Shown: positions 18,603-28,330 of the stretch, piece after piece | Numbering within the stretch: position 1 is the first letter of the stretch | Layout: every line of letters begins with the position of its first letter | NCBI GenBank assembly: GCA_963668605.1 | Contig: OY764903.1 | Location: 868,001-932,000 of the forward strand | Origin: G963668605 sp963668605 | Lineage (GTDB): Bacteria > Acidobacteriota > Terriglobia > Bryobacterales > Bryobacteraceae | Direction: 5' to 3' | DNA length: 64,000 bases | Notes under the pieces: model-generated | Databases searched by the model: none | What the model was told of the DNA's origin: nothing | Seen by the model: the letters and a program-made list of their open reading frames with translations, nothing else | Position numbers and translations under genes: made by a program

Positions 18603-19412
18603 ATGCGCCAGCGCGTTGTCGTTCCGCTTGCCCTGTCGGCGATCTCGATTTTGGGAATCGCATTTGGGTTTCAATATAGCGGCCGCCGCTCGATGTTCCG
18701 CGGCAGCGACTCCGCAGCCCTGCCTCCAGACGCCGCCGAAAAAACCGAGTGGGCTTTCGCCCGTTTGCGCTATCCCCAATACGACAGCGGCTATGGAATG
18801 GGCCGCAGTTGGCGCGGTTCGTGGATGACCGACGCGCCCGAGGCCGATCGCCATTTCGCCCAGGGCGTGCGCCGGCTCACGCGCCTGCACACCCGCTCTG
18901 TGGAACAGGTCGTCGATCTCGACAGCGATGAGATTTTCAACTGGCCCTGGATCTACGCCGTCGAGGTGGGCCACTGGGACCTGACCCCTGAACAGTGCAA
19001 GAAGCTCCGCGATTACCTCTCTCGTGGCGGCTTCCTGATGGTGGATGATTTCCACGGCACGCGCGAGTGGGACGTTTTCACAGCGAGCATGAAACGCGTC
19101 TTTCCCGATCGCCCCATCGTTGAACTGGAAAACGCCAATCCGATCTTCCATGTGCTCTACGATTTGGACCAGCGTTTCCAGGTGCCCGGGATTGGGCCGC
19201 TCAGCCACGGCGTCACCTATGAGCAGGATGGCTACGAAGCCCGCTGGCGCGCCATTCAGGACGACAAGGGCCGCGTGATGGTGGCGATCTGCCACAATAT
19301 GGATCTAGGCGACGCATGGGAGTGGGCCGACAGCCCGGAGTATCCCGAAAAGCTGACGTCGCTCGCCTACCGCATCGGAGTCAACTACATCGTATACGCG
19401 ATGACGCACTAG
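18603..19412 (+). CDS. DUF4159 protein, first gene of the MoxR/VWA operon
   Basis: 269 aa with an N-terminal hydrophobic anchor or signal (residues 5-23) and a periplasmic DUF4159 domain: WAFARLRYPQYDSG, then a glutamine-amidotransferase-like fold (LRDYLSRGGFLMVDDFHG, PIFHVLYDLDQRFQVPG). The biochemical role is not known. In Acidobacteriota, Planctomycetota and Bacteroidota this family sits with MoxR and DUF58 genes, as here. A GAGGGG site lies 5 nt before the ATG, and the next gene starts 18 nt after the stop. Confidence 0.82.
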   Translation: MRQRVVVPLALSAISILGIAFGFQYSGRRSMFRGSDSAALPPDAAEKTEWAFARLRYPQYDSGYGMGRSWRGSWMTDAPEADRHFAQGVRRLTRLHTRSVEQVVDLDSDEIFNWPWIYAVEVGHWDLTPEQCKKLRDYLSRGGFLMVDDFHGTREWDVFTASMKRVFPDRPIVELENANPIFHVLYDLDQRFQVPGIGPLSHGVTYEQDGYEARWRAIQDDKGRVMVAICHNMDLGDAWEWADSPEYPEKLTSLAYRIGVNYIVYAMTH

Positions 19413-19430
19413 GACGGCTACGCGAGTCCC

Positions 19431-21680
19431 ATGTTCAAGCTTCTCTTCAAGTACCCGAGCACGGTTTTCTCCAAGGGACAACTTGTGTTCCTCGCTGCGT
19501 GGCCGGTGTGGACTTTGGGAATCCTCGTGATCGCCGCCGCGGCCTTCGTTGCCTGGCTCCTGTGGCGTAAGCGCGGCAAGACAGCGTTGCCGCGCACGGC
19601 GGCGCTGTGGAGCCTCGAGACGGCCTTGCTCGTTCTTCTGCTGCTTCTGTTGTGGCATCCGGCGATCAGCATCGCAACCTTGAAACCACAACAGAACGTC
19701 GTGGCCGTGGTAGTCGACGATTCGCGTAGCATGGCGCTGCGCGAGGCCGGAATATCGCGTACAGAGAGTGTTCAGTCTATCTTAAGCAACAATCTTATTA
19801 ATGATTTACGAAATAAATATCAGGTACGACTTTATCGCCTCTCGGCAGGCCTGGAGCGGATCGAAAAGCCCGCCGATCTCACCGCCGCTGGCGCGGCGAC
19901 GCACATTGGCGACGGTTTGAAGCAGCTTCTTTCGGAGTCTGCCGCACTGCCGCTGGGCGCCGTCGTCCTGCTTAGCGACGGCTCCGAAAACAGTGCGGGG
20001 ATCGACGCGGAGACGATGGCCGAGATCCGTCGCCGCCGCATCCCCGTGCATACAGCCGGATTCGGACGCGAGCGTCTGGAGCGCGATGTCGAGATCAGCG
20101 ATGTGCAGATCGCACCGCGCGCGCTCGCCGGTTCGCGCCTTTCGGCGCTGGTGAGTTTCCGCCAAGCCGGATTCGCGGAACGCAAGACCAAGCTCTCGAT
20201 CCGCGACGGCGCTAAACTGCTGGCCTCCCGCGAAGTGCTCTTTCAAGCCGACGGGACACAGCGGACCGAGTCACTTAGCTTCAATGCTGGCAACGCGGGA
20301 GCGAAGAATCTTCAAGTGACCCTCGACCCGCTCGATGGCGAAGAGAATCCACGCAATAACTCGCTCAACCGCGTGCTCCAGGTCGATCCATCCAAACTGC
20401 GCATCCTTTACATTGAGGGCGAACCGAAATGGGAGTTCAAGTTCATACGCCGGGCGCTTGAAGAGGACGAGAGCATCCAGCTCGTCACCATGCTGCGGAC
20501 CACGCAGAACAAGATCTACCGGCAAGGCGTCGCGAGTGCTAAAGAACTGGACGAGGGTTTCCCTTCTAGTGTCGAGGAACTGTTTGGCTTTAGCGGTGTG
20601 ATTCTCGGCGGCGTGGAGGCCAGCTACTTCACTCCACTGCAGCAGGAACTGCTCAAGCAGTTCGTGGACCGGCGCGGCGGTGGGTTACTTTTTCTTGGTG
20701 GCCGCGCGGGACTTGCCGAGGGTGGCTACGCGCAATCGGTGCTCTCCGATCTGCTGCCTGTGAGTCTGCCTGACAAGAAGGTGACGTTCTATCGAGATCC
20801 TGCCACGGTGGAGTTGACCAGCGCCGGGCGCGACAACTCCCTTTGCCGTCTCGAAGAGGATCCCGACAAGAATGTGGCACGCTGGCGCAGCTTGCCGTAT
20901 CTGGCGAACTTTCAGGAAGTCGGCGCGCCCAAGCCTGGCGCGGTGGTGCTTGCCGAACTCAACGCTTCGGGACACGCGAAGTCGCCCCTACTGGCGACGC
21001 AGAATTTCGGACAGGGCCGCACAGCGTTGCTGGCTACCTCGGGAACGTGGCGCTGGCAGATGGCGCAACCGGTTTCCGACATGAGCCACGAAATGTTCTG
21101 GCGGCAGTTGTTGCGCTGGCTGGTTTCCGGTACGCGCGGACGGGTTTCCGCTTCCGTCGCGCAGCCGGTCCTATACGACGACGGCCGGCTCACGATTCGC
21201 GCCACGGTGAAAGATACGGCTTGGCTCGCGGCGGGCGACGCGACGGTGGAGGCGCGCATTATGGGTCCCGAGGGACTCAGCGCCGTGGTTGGCCTGCAAC
21301 CCGATCCATTGGAACCCGGCGCGTATCTTGCGGAGTGGGATGCGGCCAAGGCCGGCGCGTACCTGGTTGAAGTCGTAGGGCGCCGCGGCCAGGAAGAGAC
21401 CGGCCGCGACGTTCTCACATTCCGCCGCGACGATGGCGCCGCCGAAAATTTCCGTCAGGAACAGAACAGAGAACTGCTCGAAAGGCTCGCCGAACAAACC
21501 GGCGGTAGCTACTATACGCCGCGAAGCATTGAGCGCCTGACCAGCGAGATCGCCTTCTCCGAGGCGGGCCTCTCCGTGCGCGAAATGAGAGATCTCTGGG
21601 ACATGCCGGTCAATTTTCTAGTGATCTTCTTGCTCTGCGGCGCCGATTGGTTGCTGCGCCGGAAATGGGGTCTGGTATGA
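19431..21680 (+). CDS. Membrane VWA / glutamine-amidotransferase-like protein
   Basis: 749 aa. Two N-terminal TM helices (about residues 20-45 and 58-77) are followed by a von Willebrand A domain with MIDAS residues VVDDSRSM and later VVLLSDGSENSAG, then an Ig-like segment, a class I GATase-like fold without a clear catalytic Cys (LRILYIEGEPKWEFKFI, LKQFVDRRGGGLLFLGG), a second beta domain and a C-terminal TM helix (FLVIFLLCGADWLL). It is likely a large periplasmic adhesion or scaffold component. Codons 115-132 (nt about 19773-19828) are markedly AT-rich. Its stop overlaps the next start by 4 nt. Confidence 0.8.
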   Translation: MFKLLFKYPSTVFSKGQLVFLAAWPVWTLGILVIAAAAFVAWLLWRKRGKTALPRTAALWSLETALLVLLLLLLWHPAISIATLKPQQNVVAVVVDDSRSMALREAGISRTESVQSILSNNLINDLRNKYQVRLYRLSAGLERIEKPADLTAAGAATHIGDGLKQLLSESAALPLGAVVLLSDGSENSAGIDAETMAEIRRRRIPVHTAGFGRERLERDVEISDVQIAPRALAGSRLSALVSFRQAGFAERKTKLSIRDGAKLLASREVLFQADGTQRTESLSFNAGNAGAKNLQVTLDPLDGEENPRNNSLNRVLQVDPSKLRILYIEGEPKWEFKFIRRALEEDESIQLVTMLRTTQNKIYRQGVASAKELDEGFPSSVEELFGFSGVILGGVEASYFTPLQQELLKQFVDRRGGGLLFLGGRAGLAEGGYAQSVLSDLLPVSLPDKKVTFYRDPATVELTSAGRDNSLCRLEEDPDKNVARWRSLPYLANFQEVGAPKPGAVVLAELNASGHAKSPLLATQNFGQGRTALLATSGTWRWQMAQPVSDMSHEMFWRQLLRWLVSGTRGRVSASVAQPVLYDDGRLTIRATVKDTAWLAAGDATVEARIMGPEGLSAVVGLQPDPLEPGAYLAEWDAAKAGAYLVEVVGRRGQEETGRDVLTFRRDDGAAENFRQEQNRELLERLAEQTGGSYYTPRSIERLTSEIAFSEAGLSVREMRDLWDMPVNFLVIFLLCGADWLLRRKWGLV

Positions 21681-22537
21681 AAGCGCTCGTAGTCCTGTTA
21701 TCCTTCGCTCTGTGGGCGCGCGCGGAAAGCTACGTTGTGGTGGTGGCTGGACTTGGCGGCGAACCGGATTACGAGCAGCGTTTCACGGCGATTGCGAAGG
21801 ATCTCGCAAAAACGGAAAAAGCGGAGTTGCTCATCGGACCTGAGGCCACGCGCCAGGCTCTGCGGAGCGCACTCTCCCAGGCCGCTCAAAAAGTCGGGCC
21901 GCAAGACGATTTCACGCTGGTACTGATCGGCCATGGGACCTTCGACGGCGTCGAGTATAAATTCAATTTGCCTGGTCCCGACATCGGCGCCGTGGAGTTG
22001 GCCGCTCTGTTGGACCGCATCAAGGCGGGCAGACAACTCGTGGTCAACACAACCAGCTCGAGCGGCGCTTCGCTCGAAGTCCTAAAGCGCGAAAACCGCA
22101 TCGTGGTGGCGGCGACGCGCTCCGGCACGGAACGGAACGCGACCATCTTTGCGCGCTATTGGGTCGAAGCGCTGCGCGACGCCGCGGCCGACGTCGACAA
22201 AAACGAAACAATCTCCGCGCGCGAGGCGTTCGACTACGCGCAACAGAAGACGAAAAAGTTCTTTGAGACGCAGAAGCGCCTGGCGACAGAACACGCCCAA
22301 TTGCTCGATGGCGCGCAGGCCCTCGCCGGACGCTTTGTCGTGGCCCGCTTCGGCGCCGCGCAGGCTGCGCTGCGCGATCCGGCAAAACGCGCGCTGCTTG
22401 CCACGAGAGAAGATCTTGAACAGAAAATCGATAAGCTGAAGTTTGAGAAGGCGGCGATGCCGGCGGATGAGTACAGGAAACAATTGACGGCGCTGCTATT
22501 GGATCTCGCGCGCACGCAATCGGAGCTGGACAAATGA
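21677..22537 (+). CDS. Exported caspase-like (clan CD) protein with Ser in place of the catalytic Cys
   Basis: 286 aa from ATG 21677, which overlaps the preceding TGA. The signal peptide is residues 1-17. The fold signature is that of legumain/caspase peptidases: beta strand SYVVVVAGLGG, the His-Gly dyad in LVLIGHGTFDG (His86-Gly87), then strand RQLVVNTTSSSGAS where DxCxSG is expected. Ser127 occupies the nucleophile place. Downstream, VVAATRSG and FARYWVEALRDAAADVDKNE match the C-terminal part of such domains, followed by a coiled coil (about 225-286). It is either a pseudoprotease or a serine variant. The family call is my reading of motifs. Confidence 0.65.
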   Translation: MKALVVLLSFALWARAESYVVVVAGLGGEPDYEQRFTAIAKDLAKTEKAELLIGPEATRQALRSALSQAAQKVGPQDDFTLVLIGHGTFDGVEYKFNLPGPDIGAVELAALLDRIKAGRQLVVNTTSSSGASLEVLKRENRIVVAATRSGTERNATIFARYWVEALRDAAADVDKNETISAREAFDYAQQKTKKFFETQKRLATEHAQLLDGAQALAGRFVVARFGAAQAALRDPAKRALLATREDLEQKIDKLKFEKAAMPADEYRKQLTALLLDLARTQSELDK

Positions 22538-24408
22538 AGCTGATCCTGTTCGCACTGCTCTGCGCGCCACTCTGGGGACAGGGTTCCGGCGCGGCTCTGC
22601 GCGCGGAGGCCGCCTGGAAGCGTGGCGAGTACGCGGCCGCCAACGACAGCTTCCGCGCGGCCGTTACGAGCGAACCGGCGAATGCCGACTACAAAGTCCG
22701 CTGGGGCCGCCTCTTCCACGAGCGCTTCCAGCCAGGCGACGCCGCACGCCTGTTTGAAGAGGCGCTCGCCATCAACTCCGGGCATCCCGGGGCGATTCTG
22801 GGATTGGCTCTGGTGGCAGCCGACTCCTTCGACAAGCAGGCCGTCGAATGGGCCGAACAAGCCGTCAAGCTCGACCCGAAGCTGGTGGAGGGCTACGAGC
22901 TGTTGGCGCGGCTGGCACTCGAGGACGGCAACCAGAAGCGCGCCAGGGCACAGGCCACGCAGGCGCTGGCGGTATCGCCAAAGTCGCTCGATGCGATGGC
23001 GCTCTGTGCGGCCATCGATCTACTGAACGGCAAGACGGATTCCCGCTGGCTCGACAGAATTTTTGCAATCGACGCGCGTTTCGGCCGCGTGTACTCCGGG
23101 GCGGCGCGCTACTTCATGCTCAACCGCCGTTATGAGGAGAGCATTGCGCTTTACCGCAAGGCCGTCGAACGCGACCCAAAGCTGTGGGCGGCGCACTCGG
23201 AACTCGGCGTCAACCTCATGCGCCTCGGCGAAGAGAAAGAGGCGCGCGAACATCTCGAACTCGCTTACAACAACGATTATCGCAATGCGGCGACGGTGAA
23301 CTCGCTGCGCCTCCTGGACAGCTATAAGCATTTCGAAACGATCCGCTCCGGCAACATCATTCTCAAAGTGCACAAGAAAGAGGTCGCGCTGCTCGCTCCC
23401 TATTTCGAAGCCGAGATGCGCCGGGCCATGAAAACCTACGACCGCAAGTACGGGTTCAAGCTCACCCGGCCCGTGCAGGTGGAGGTCTACCCCGATCACG
23501 AGGACTTTGCCGTGCGCACGCTGGGCATGCCCGGACTCGGTGCATTGGGTGTTACGTTCGGCTACGTCGTGGCGATGGATAGCCCTTCGGCGCGCAAACC
23601 CGGCAGTTTCAACTGGGCCAGCACATTGTGGCACGAACTGAGCCACGTCTATGTTCTCGCGGCTACGAAGCACCGCGTGCCACGCTGGTTTACGGAAGGC
23701 ATGGCCGTGCATGAGGAGACCGCGATTTCGCGCGATTGGGGAGATCGCATTGATGAGACAGTGCTCGCCGCCGTGATGGAAAAGAAGCTCCTGCCCGTGA
23801 CCCAGCTCGATCGCGGCTTCATCCGGCCGAGCTATCCCGCGCAAGTGGTCGTGTCGTATTTTCAAGCCGGACGCATCTGCGATTTCATCAAAGAAAAGTG
23901 GGGCTACGCCAAGCTAATCGATATGATGCACGATTACGCGGAACTGAAAACGACGGCCGAGGTGATCGAGCGGCAGTTTGCGCTCAAGCCGGCGGAGTTC
24001 GACCAGCAGTTCCTCGCCTGGCTGGGCGCGCAGAAACTCGAGATTCCTCCCGAGATCACGCCGGATGATCTGAAGAAATTGGCCGCCTCGTACCAGGCTG
24101 CGGGCAAGCTGCCGCAGGCCGCGGCCACGTGGCAGCGTTTGCTCTACCTCTATCCGTTCGAGGAAGAACCGCATCGTGCGCTGGGCGAACTCGATCTGGA
24201 ACTGGGCCGCCACGCCGGCGCCATTCGCGAGTTCGCCGCGGCAATCGCCGCAGGACCGATCGATCGCGCCGGCGCGTACTACAATCTGGCGCGCGCCTAT
24301 CAGGCGGCCGGCCGCAAAGAGAATTCGATGGAGCAGGTCCTGCTGGCGTTGGAGACCGCTCCCGGCTTTAAGCCCGCACAACAACTGCTGCTGGAATTGA
24401 GCAAGTGA
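22534..24408 (+). CDS. Exported TPR protein with gluzincin (peptidase MA-like) domain
   Basis: 624 aa with signal peptide MKLILFALLCAPLWGQ. Residues about 20-255 are TPR repeats. A peptidase-MA-type zinc protease follows, with HELSH at 367-371 and the third ligand Glu388 in WFTEGMAVHEE. Further TPR units at 510-620 close the protein. All zinc ligands and the catalytic Glu368 are present, so it should be active, probably in the periplasm. ATG 22534 overlaps the upstream TGA and its own stop overlaps the MoxR GTG start, so expression is tightly coupled to the caspase-like protein and MoxR. Confidence 0.82.
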   Translation: MKLILFALLCAPLWGQGSGAALRAEAAWKRGEYAAANDSFRAAVTSEPANADYKVRWGRLFHERFQPGDAARLFEEALAINSGHPGAILGLALVAADSFDKQAVEWAEQAVKLDPKLVEGYELLARLALEDGNQKRARAQATQALAVSPKSLDAMALCAAIDLLNGKTDSRWLDRIFAIDARFGRVYSGAARYFMLNRRYEESIALYRKAVERDPKLWAAHSELGVNLMRLGEEKEAREHLELAYNNDYRNAATVNSLRLLDSYKHFETIRSGNIILKVHKKEVALLAPYFEAEMRRAMKTYDRKYGFKLTRPVQVEVYPDHEDFAVRTLGMPGLGALGVTFGYVVAMDSPSARKPGSFNWASTLWHELSHVYVLAATKHRVPRWFTEGMAVHEETAISRDWGDRIDETVLAAVMEKKLLPVTQLDRGFIRPSYPAQVVVSYFQAGRICDFIKEKWGYAKLIDMMHDYAELKTTAEVIERQFALKPAEFDQQFLAWLGAQKLEIPPEITPDDLKKLAASYQAAGKLPQAAATWQRLLYLYPFEEEPHRALGELDLELGRHAGAIREFAAAIAAGPIDRAGAYYNLARAYQAAGRKENSMEQVLLALETAPGFKPAQQLLLELSK

Positions 24409-25439
24409 AGATCATGACGACCACCACAACACTCTCACCGGACTCCGCGGAATTGAAGGCGCGCGTCGAGCGCTTCCAAGCCGTCCATAATGAAATCGTC
24501 ACGCAGGTGCACCGCGTCATCGTCGGTCAGAGCGAAGTCCTCGACCAAGTGCTGATCTCGCTGTTCGTCGGAGGCCACTGCCTGATCACCGGCCTGCCGG
24601 GAACGGCCAAGACACTTCTCGTGCGCACCATCGCGCAGACCCTTGGCCTCGAGTTCCGCCGCATCCAGTTCACGCCCGATCTAATGCCTTCCGACATCAC
24701 CGGCACCGATATCATCGAGGAGGACTCCACTACCGGCCATCGCCGCTGGACTTTTGTGAAAGGTCCGGTGTTTGGCAACATCGTGCTCGCCGACGAGATC
24801 AACCGCACGCCGCCGAAGACGCAATCGGCTTTGCTTGAAGCCATGCAAGAGCGCTCCTGTACGGTTCGCGGGAATCAATACAAGCTCCCCAACCCGTTCT
24901 TTGTGCTGGCGACGCAGAATCCGATTGAACTCGAGGGAACGTATGCCTTGCCCGAAGCGCAACTCGACCGCTTTCTGTTCAACACCATCCTCGGTTACCT
25001 AAGCGCCGACGAAGAAATGGAAGTGGTCGGCCTCACTACGACCACCGCCGACGCGAGCGCCGATCCGGTAACGAACGCCGAGGAGATTATCGGTTTCCAG
25101 CAGCTTGTGCGCATGGTGCCGATCGGCACGTCTGTCGCGCGCTACGCTGTCGACCTCGTGCGCGCCACGCGAACCGGCGATCCCGAGGCGCCGGACTTTG
25201 TGCGCAAGTACGTCAACTACGGCGCGAGCGTGCGTGCCGCGCAATTTCTGGTGCTCTCGTCCAAAGCGCGCGCATTGATGCACCGGCGCTATCACGTGAC
25301 TTTCGAAGATATTCGCGCGCTGGCGATTCCCGTTTTGCGGCACCGCGTGCTGCTCAATTTCCAGGCCGAATCCGACCGGCTGACCACGGACGATCTACTG
25401 CAACGCCTGCTCGAAAATAAACCCGCTCCGCGCCAATAG
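24405..25439 (+). CDS. MoxR family AAA+ ATPase
   Basis: 344 aa. Walker A is GLPGTAKTLL (about residues 65-74), Walker B ends in ADEINR with the following TPPKTQSALLEAMQE, sensor 1 is FFVLATQNPIELEGTYALPEAQLDRF, and the lid domain lies beyond residue 240. MoxR proteins act as cytoplasmic chaperone-like ATPases together with VWA proteins. The start is GTG 24405, overlapping the preceding TGA; ATG 24414 (MTTTTTLSP) is an equally possible start. Confidence 0.92.
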   Translation: MKIMTTTTTLSPDSAELKARVERFQAVHNEIVTQVHRVIVGQSEVLDQVLISLFVGGHCLITGLPGTAKTLLVRTIAQTLGLEFRRIQFTPDLMPSDITGTDIIEEDSTTGHRRWTFVKGPVFGNIVLADEINRTPPKTQSALLEAMQERSCTVRGNQYKLPNPFFVLATQNPIELEGTYALPEAQLDRFLFNTILGYLSADEEMEVVGLTTTTADASADPVTNAEEIIGFQQLVRMVPIGTSVARYAVDLVRATRTGDPEAPDFVRKYVNYGASVRAAQFLVLSSKARALMHRRYHVTFEDIRALAIPVLRHRVLLNFQAESDRLTTDDLLQRLLENKPAPRQ

Positions 25440-25445
25440 GACGCT

Positions 25446-26336
25446 ATGCTGCAACGCTTCCTCGATCCCGCCGTGCTGGCCGGAATCTCCGGTCTCGAAC
25501 TCGTCGCCCGGACTGTGGTCGAGGGTTTCGTTTCCGGTCTGCACCGCTCGCCGGATTTCGGCTTCAGTCAGGAGTTCGCCGAATACCGGGCCTATACCGA
25601 GGGCGACGATGTGCGCCATATCGACTGGAACGTCTTCGCGCGCACGGAACGCGCCTACCTGAAACGCTTTCGAGGTGAGACCAACACGCTTATCACCGTG
25701 CTGCTCGACGCCAGCGCTTCGATGGGCTTTGCCTCGCACCGGGTCAGCAAGATCGATTATGCGCGCTTCCTGTGCGCCTCCGTTTTCTATCTCGCAATTC
25801 AGCGCCAGCGCGATGGCGCCGGAGTGATGGTCTTCGACGACGAGATCCGCGACTTCGTGCGGCCTTCGACGCGCCAGGGCCAGTTGATGCGCCTGTTGCA
25901 CGCGCTCAACAAAGCGGAACCGCGTGCGCGCACCGATTTTTCGAAACCGTTTCTGCATGCGCAGGAATTTCTGCGCCGCAAAGGGATCGTGCTGGTCGTA
26001 TCCGATTTCTATGAACAGCCCGACAAGATCATTCGTGCGGTCGAACCGTTGCGTTTTCGCGGCAGCGAGGTGCTGCTCTGCCATGTGCTCGATCCGCGCG
26101 AGATCCGGCCGCTGCTCGACCGTCCGGCGCTGGTGGTCGATATGGAAACCGGCGACACGCTGGACGTTTCCCCCGAATATGCCGCATCGGTCTACCGTGA
26201 CAAGATCGAAACGCACATCTCCGCGTTGCGCGAGAAAGCCAAGGCATCCGGGATCGATTATCTGTTGCTCGATACTTCGCACCCGCTCGATGAAGCGTTG
26301 CGCGAGTATCTGGGTTTGCGCGCGGGGAGGCTCTGA
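25446..26336 (+). CDS. DUF58 protein (MoxR partner with degenerate VWA fold)
   Basis: 296 aa, soluble. The DUF58 signature SPDFGFSQEFAEYRAYTEGD and VRHIDWNVFARTERAYLKRF lies at residues 34-76, followed by a VWA-type domain with an intact MIDAS start (LLDASASMGF). It starts 6 nt after the MoxR stop. MoxR-DUF58 pairs are a conserved unit; DUF58 probably receives the energy of the ATPase and links it to the membrane VWA proteins encoded next. Confidence 0.88.
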   Translation: MLQRFLDPAVLAGISGLELVARTVVEGFVSGLHRSPDFGFSQEFAEYRAYTEGDDVRHIDWNVFARTERAYLKRFRGETNTLITVLLDASASMGFASHRVSKIDYARFLCASVFYLAIQRQRDGAGVMVFDDEIRDFVRPSTRQGQLMRLLHALNKAEPRARTDFSKPFLHAQEFLRRKGIVLVVSDFYEQPDKIIRAVEPLRFRGSEVLLCHVLDPREIRPLLDRPALVVDMETGDTLDVSPEYAASVYRDKIETHISALREKAKASGIDYLLLDTSHPLDEALREYLGLRAGRL

Positions 26337-28330
26337 TGGGCCTGCTTGCTCCGTGGTTTCTGCTAGGCCTGGCGGCAATCGCGTTGCCGGTCTATGTGCA
26401 CCTGCTGCGCCAGTACAGATCGACGCCGTTGAAGTTCAGCTCGCTGATGTTTTTCGAGCGCCACACGCAAAGCTCCATACAGCACCGGCGCCTGCGCTAT
26501 CTCCTCCTGTTCTCGCTGCGTGCACTGTTGTTCGCCTTGCTTGCGCTGGCCTTCGCCAACCCGTTCCTCAAGCGCCCTGTTGCGGCACTCTCGAGCGGCC
26601 GCAAACTGATCGTCGTCGCGATCGACAATTCTTTCTCGATGCGTGTGGGTAATCGCTTAGCTGCTGCAAAGCAGGAAGCCGCTACGCTGCTCTCCCGGTG
26701 GACACAGGGAGATCAGGGCGAAATCGTGGCCTTCGCTTCTTCAGTCCAGGCGCTTACGCAAGCGAGTCCGGACCCGGGCACATTGCGCGCCGCGTTACAG
26801 GGCGTTGAGCAGACCGACGCACGCGGCTCCTTCGCCGGGTTGGCGCGCAGTGTGCGCTCCATCGCGCAAGCATCCAAGCTGCCGGTGGAGGTGCATTTGT
26901 TCAGTGACATGCAGAGCTCCTCGCTGCCCGCTTCGTTTGCTGATTTGCAGTTGGGCGGCAACGTTCGACTCGTCGCGCATCCTGTCGCTACTTCGCGCCT
27001 GCCAAACTGGACCGTGGAAAGCGTCTCTGCTCCGCATCGTGTGCAGGATACGCGCAAGACGAAGGTGCAAGCGATCGTTGCCGGGTACGGCACGCTGCAG
27101 GCGCGGCGGAATGCCTCCCTTGTTGTCAACGGCCGCGTTGTCGAAACCAAGCCCGTCGACGTGCCGGCCAACGGGCGGGCGCCGGTGGAGTTCCTCAGCC
27201 TCGACGTCCCGCATGGCCTCGCGCGCTGCGAAGTGCGCATCGATGCAGCCGACGGCTTACCGGGCGACGATCAGTTCTACTTCTCCGTCGAACGCAATGA
27301 CCCGAGCCGAGTGCTCCTCGTCCACGAAGCCCACGACGGCCGCAGTCCGGTGTATGTGCGCGCGGCGCTCGATGCTTCTGTGGAATCGGCTTTTGCCTTG
27401 GAGGCGATCACCGCGGAACAGAGTGCGAACGCCTCTCCGTCCAGGTACGCCGTAGTGCTTCTCTCCAACACGGGTCCGCTGCCGCCCGAATTTGCAGCCG
27501 CGTTGACTTCCTATGTGAAAGCAGGCGGCGGACTTTTCATCGCGGCGGGCGCGGCGACTCCCGCTAACATTCCGGTTTTCGACGAAGCCGTCAAGGGCGC
27601 GAAATATGCGGGTCGCGAGGGCGAGCGGTTTCAAACTGCCGCCGATGTCGATAGCGCGCATCCCGCGCTGCGGAACGTCAACAAATTTGAGAACGTGAAG
27701 TTCTATCAGGTAATGCGCATTGAAGCGGGCAAGGCCCGGGTGCTAGCGCGACTTGGCGACCAGACGCCGCTGCTGCTCGCCAAACAGGTGGGCGAGGGCC
27801 GCGTGCTCGTGCTCGCTTCCACATTCGACAACATCTCGAACGACCTTCCGCTGCACGCCTCGTTTGTTCCGTTCGTCGAGCAGGCGCTGAGTTTTCTCGC
27901 TGGCCGCGACGCGAACCCCTCGGCCTATCTTGTGGATTCGCATTATGCGTTGAGAACGGCCAAGGAGCGCGGGGTGGCGGTCGAGGTGCGAGACCCGGAA
28001 GGGAAGCGCCCCCTCTCTTTGGGTGAGGCTACGACCGCGGATTCCGTGCAACTGGCACGACAGGGCTTTTACGAACTGCGCACGGCGAACGGCCGCCAGG
28101 CCTTGGCCGCGGTGAATGCCGACCGGCGCGAATCGGATCTTGACGTGCTGCCCGCGGAGACCGTCGCACTGTGGCAGAATACTGGGCAAGAGGCTGTATC
28201 CGGCGGCGGCCAGGAAGAATCCAAGCCGTTCAGCTTGTGGTGGTACATCATGCTCGCGGTGTTCTTGTCGGCGTTGGCGGGGATCTGGATCGGTTCGCGA
28301 TATCTCGAAGCGGAGCGGGAGGAAACATGA
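26336..28330 (+). CDS. BatA-type membrane protein with VWA and GATase-like domains
   Basis: 664 aa. The N-terminal Aerotolerance/BatA segment (MGLLAPWFLLGLAAIALPVY, then the juxtamembrane YRSTPLKFSSLMFFERH) precedes a second TM (about 62-80). A VWA domain with MIDAS AIDNSFSMR follows, then Ig-like and GATase-like regions (VVLLSNTGPLPPEFAAAL, LTSYVKAGGGLFIAAG), and a final TM helix (LWWYIMLAVFLSALAGIWIG). The layout resembles the protein encoded at 19431-21680, suggesting an internal paralogue pair. Its ATG uses the A of the preceding TGA and its own stop overlaps the next start. Confidence 0.85.
   Translation: MGLLAPWFLLGLAAIALPVYVHLLRQYRSTPLKFSSLMFFERHTQSSIQHRRLRYLLLFSLRALLFALLALAFANPFLKRPVAALSSGRKLIVVAIDNSFSMRVGNRLAAAKQEAATLLSRWTQGDQGEIVAFASSVQALTQASPDPGTLRAALQGVEQTDARGSFAGLARSVRSIAQASKLPVEVHLFSDMQSSSLPASFADLQLGGNVRLVAHPVATSRLPNWTVESVSAPHRVQDTRKTKVQAIVAGYGTLQARRNASLVVNGRVVETKPVDVPANGRAPVEFLSLDVPHGLARCEVRIDAADGLPGDDQFYFSVERNDPSRVLLVHEAHDGRSPVYVRAALDASVESAFALEAITAEQSANASPSRYAVVLLSNTGPLPPEFAAALTSYVKAGGGLFIAAGAATPANIPVFDEAVKGAKYAGREGERFQTAADVDSAHPALRNVNKFENVKFYQVMRIEAGKARVLARLGDQTPLLLAKQVGEGRVLVLASTFDNISNDLPLHASFVPFVEQALSFLAGRDANPSAYLVDSHYALRTAKERGVAVEVRDPEGKRPLSLGEATTADSVQLARQGFYELRTANGRQALAAVNADRRESDLDVLPAETVALWQNTGQEAVSGGGQEESKPFSLWWYIMLAVFLSALAGIWIGSRYLEAEREET

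Noticed and set aside
25395..26378. 327-aa antisense frame over the DUF58 gene
   Set aside because: The DUF58 frame on the plus strand has the clear family signature; this one has none.
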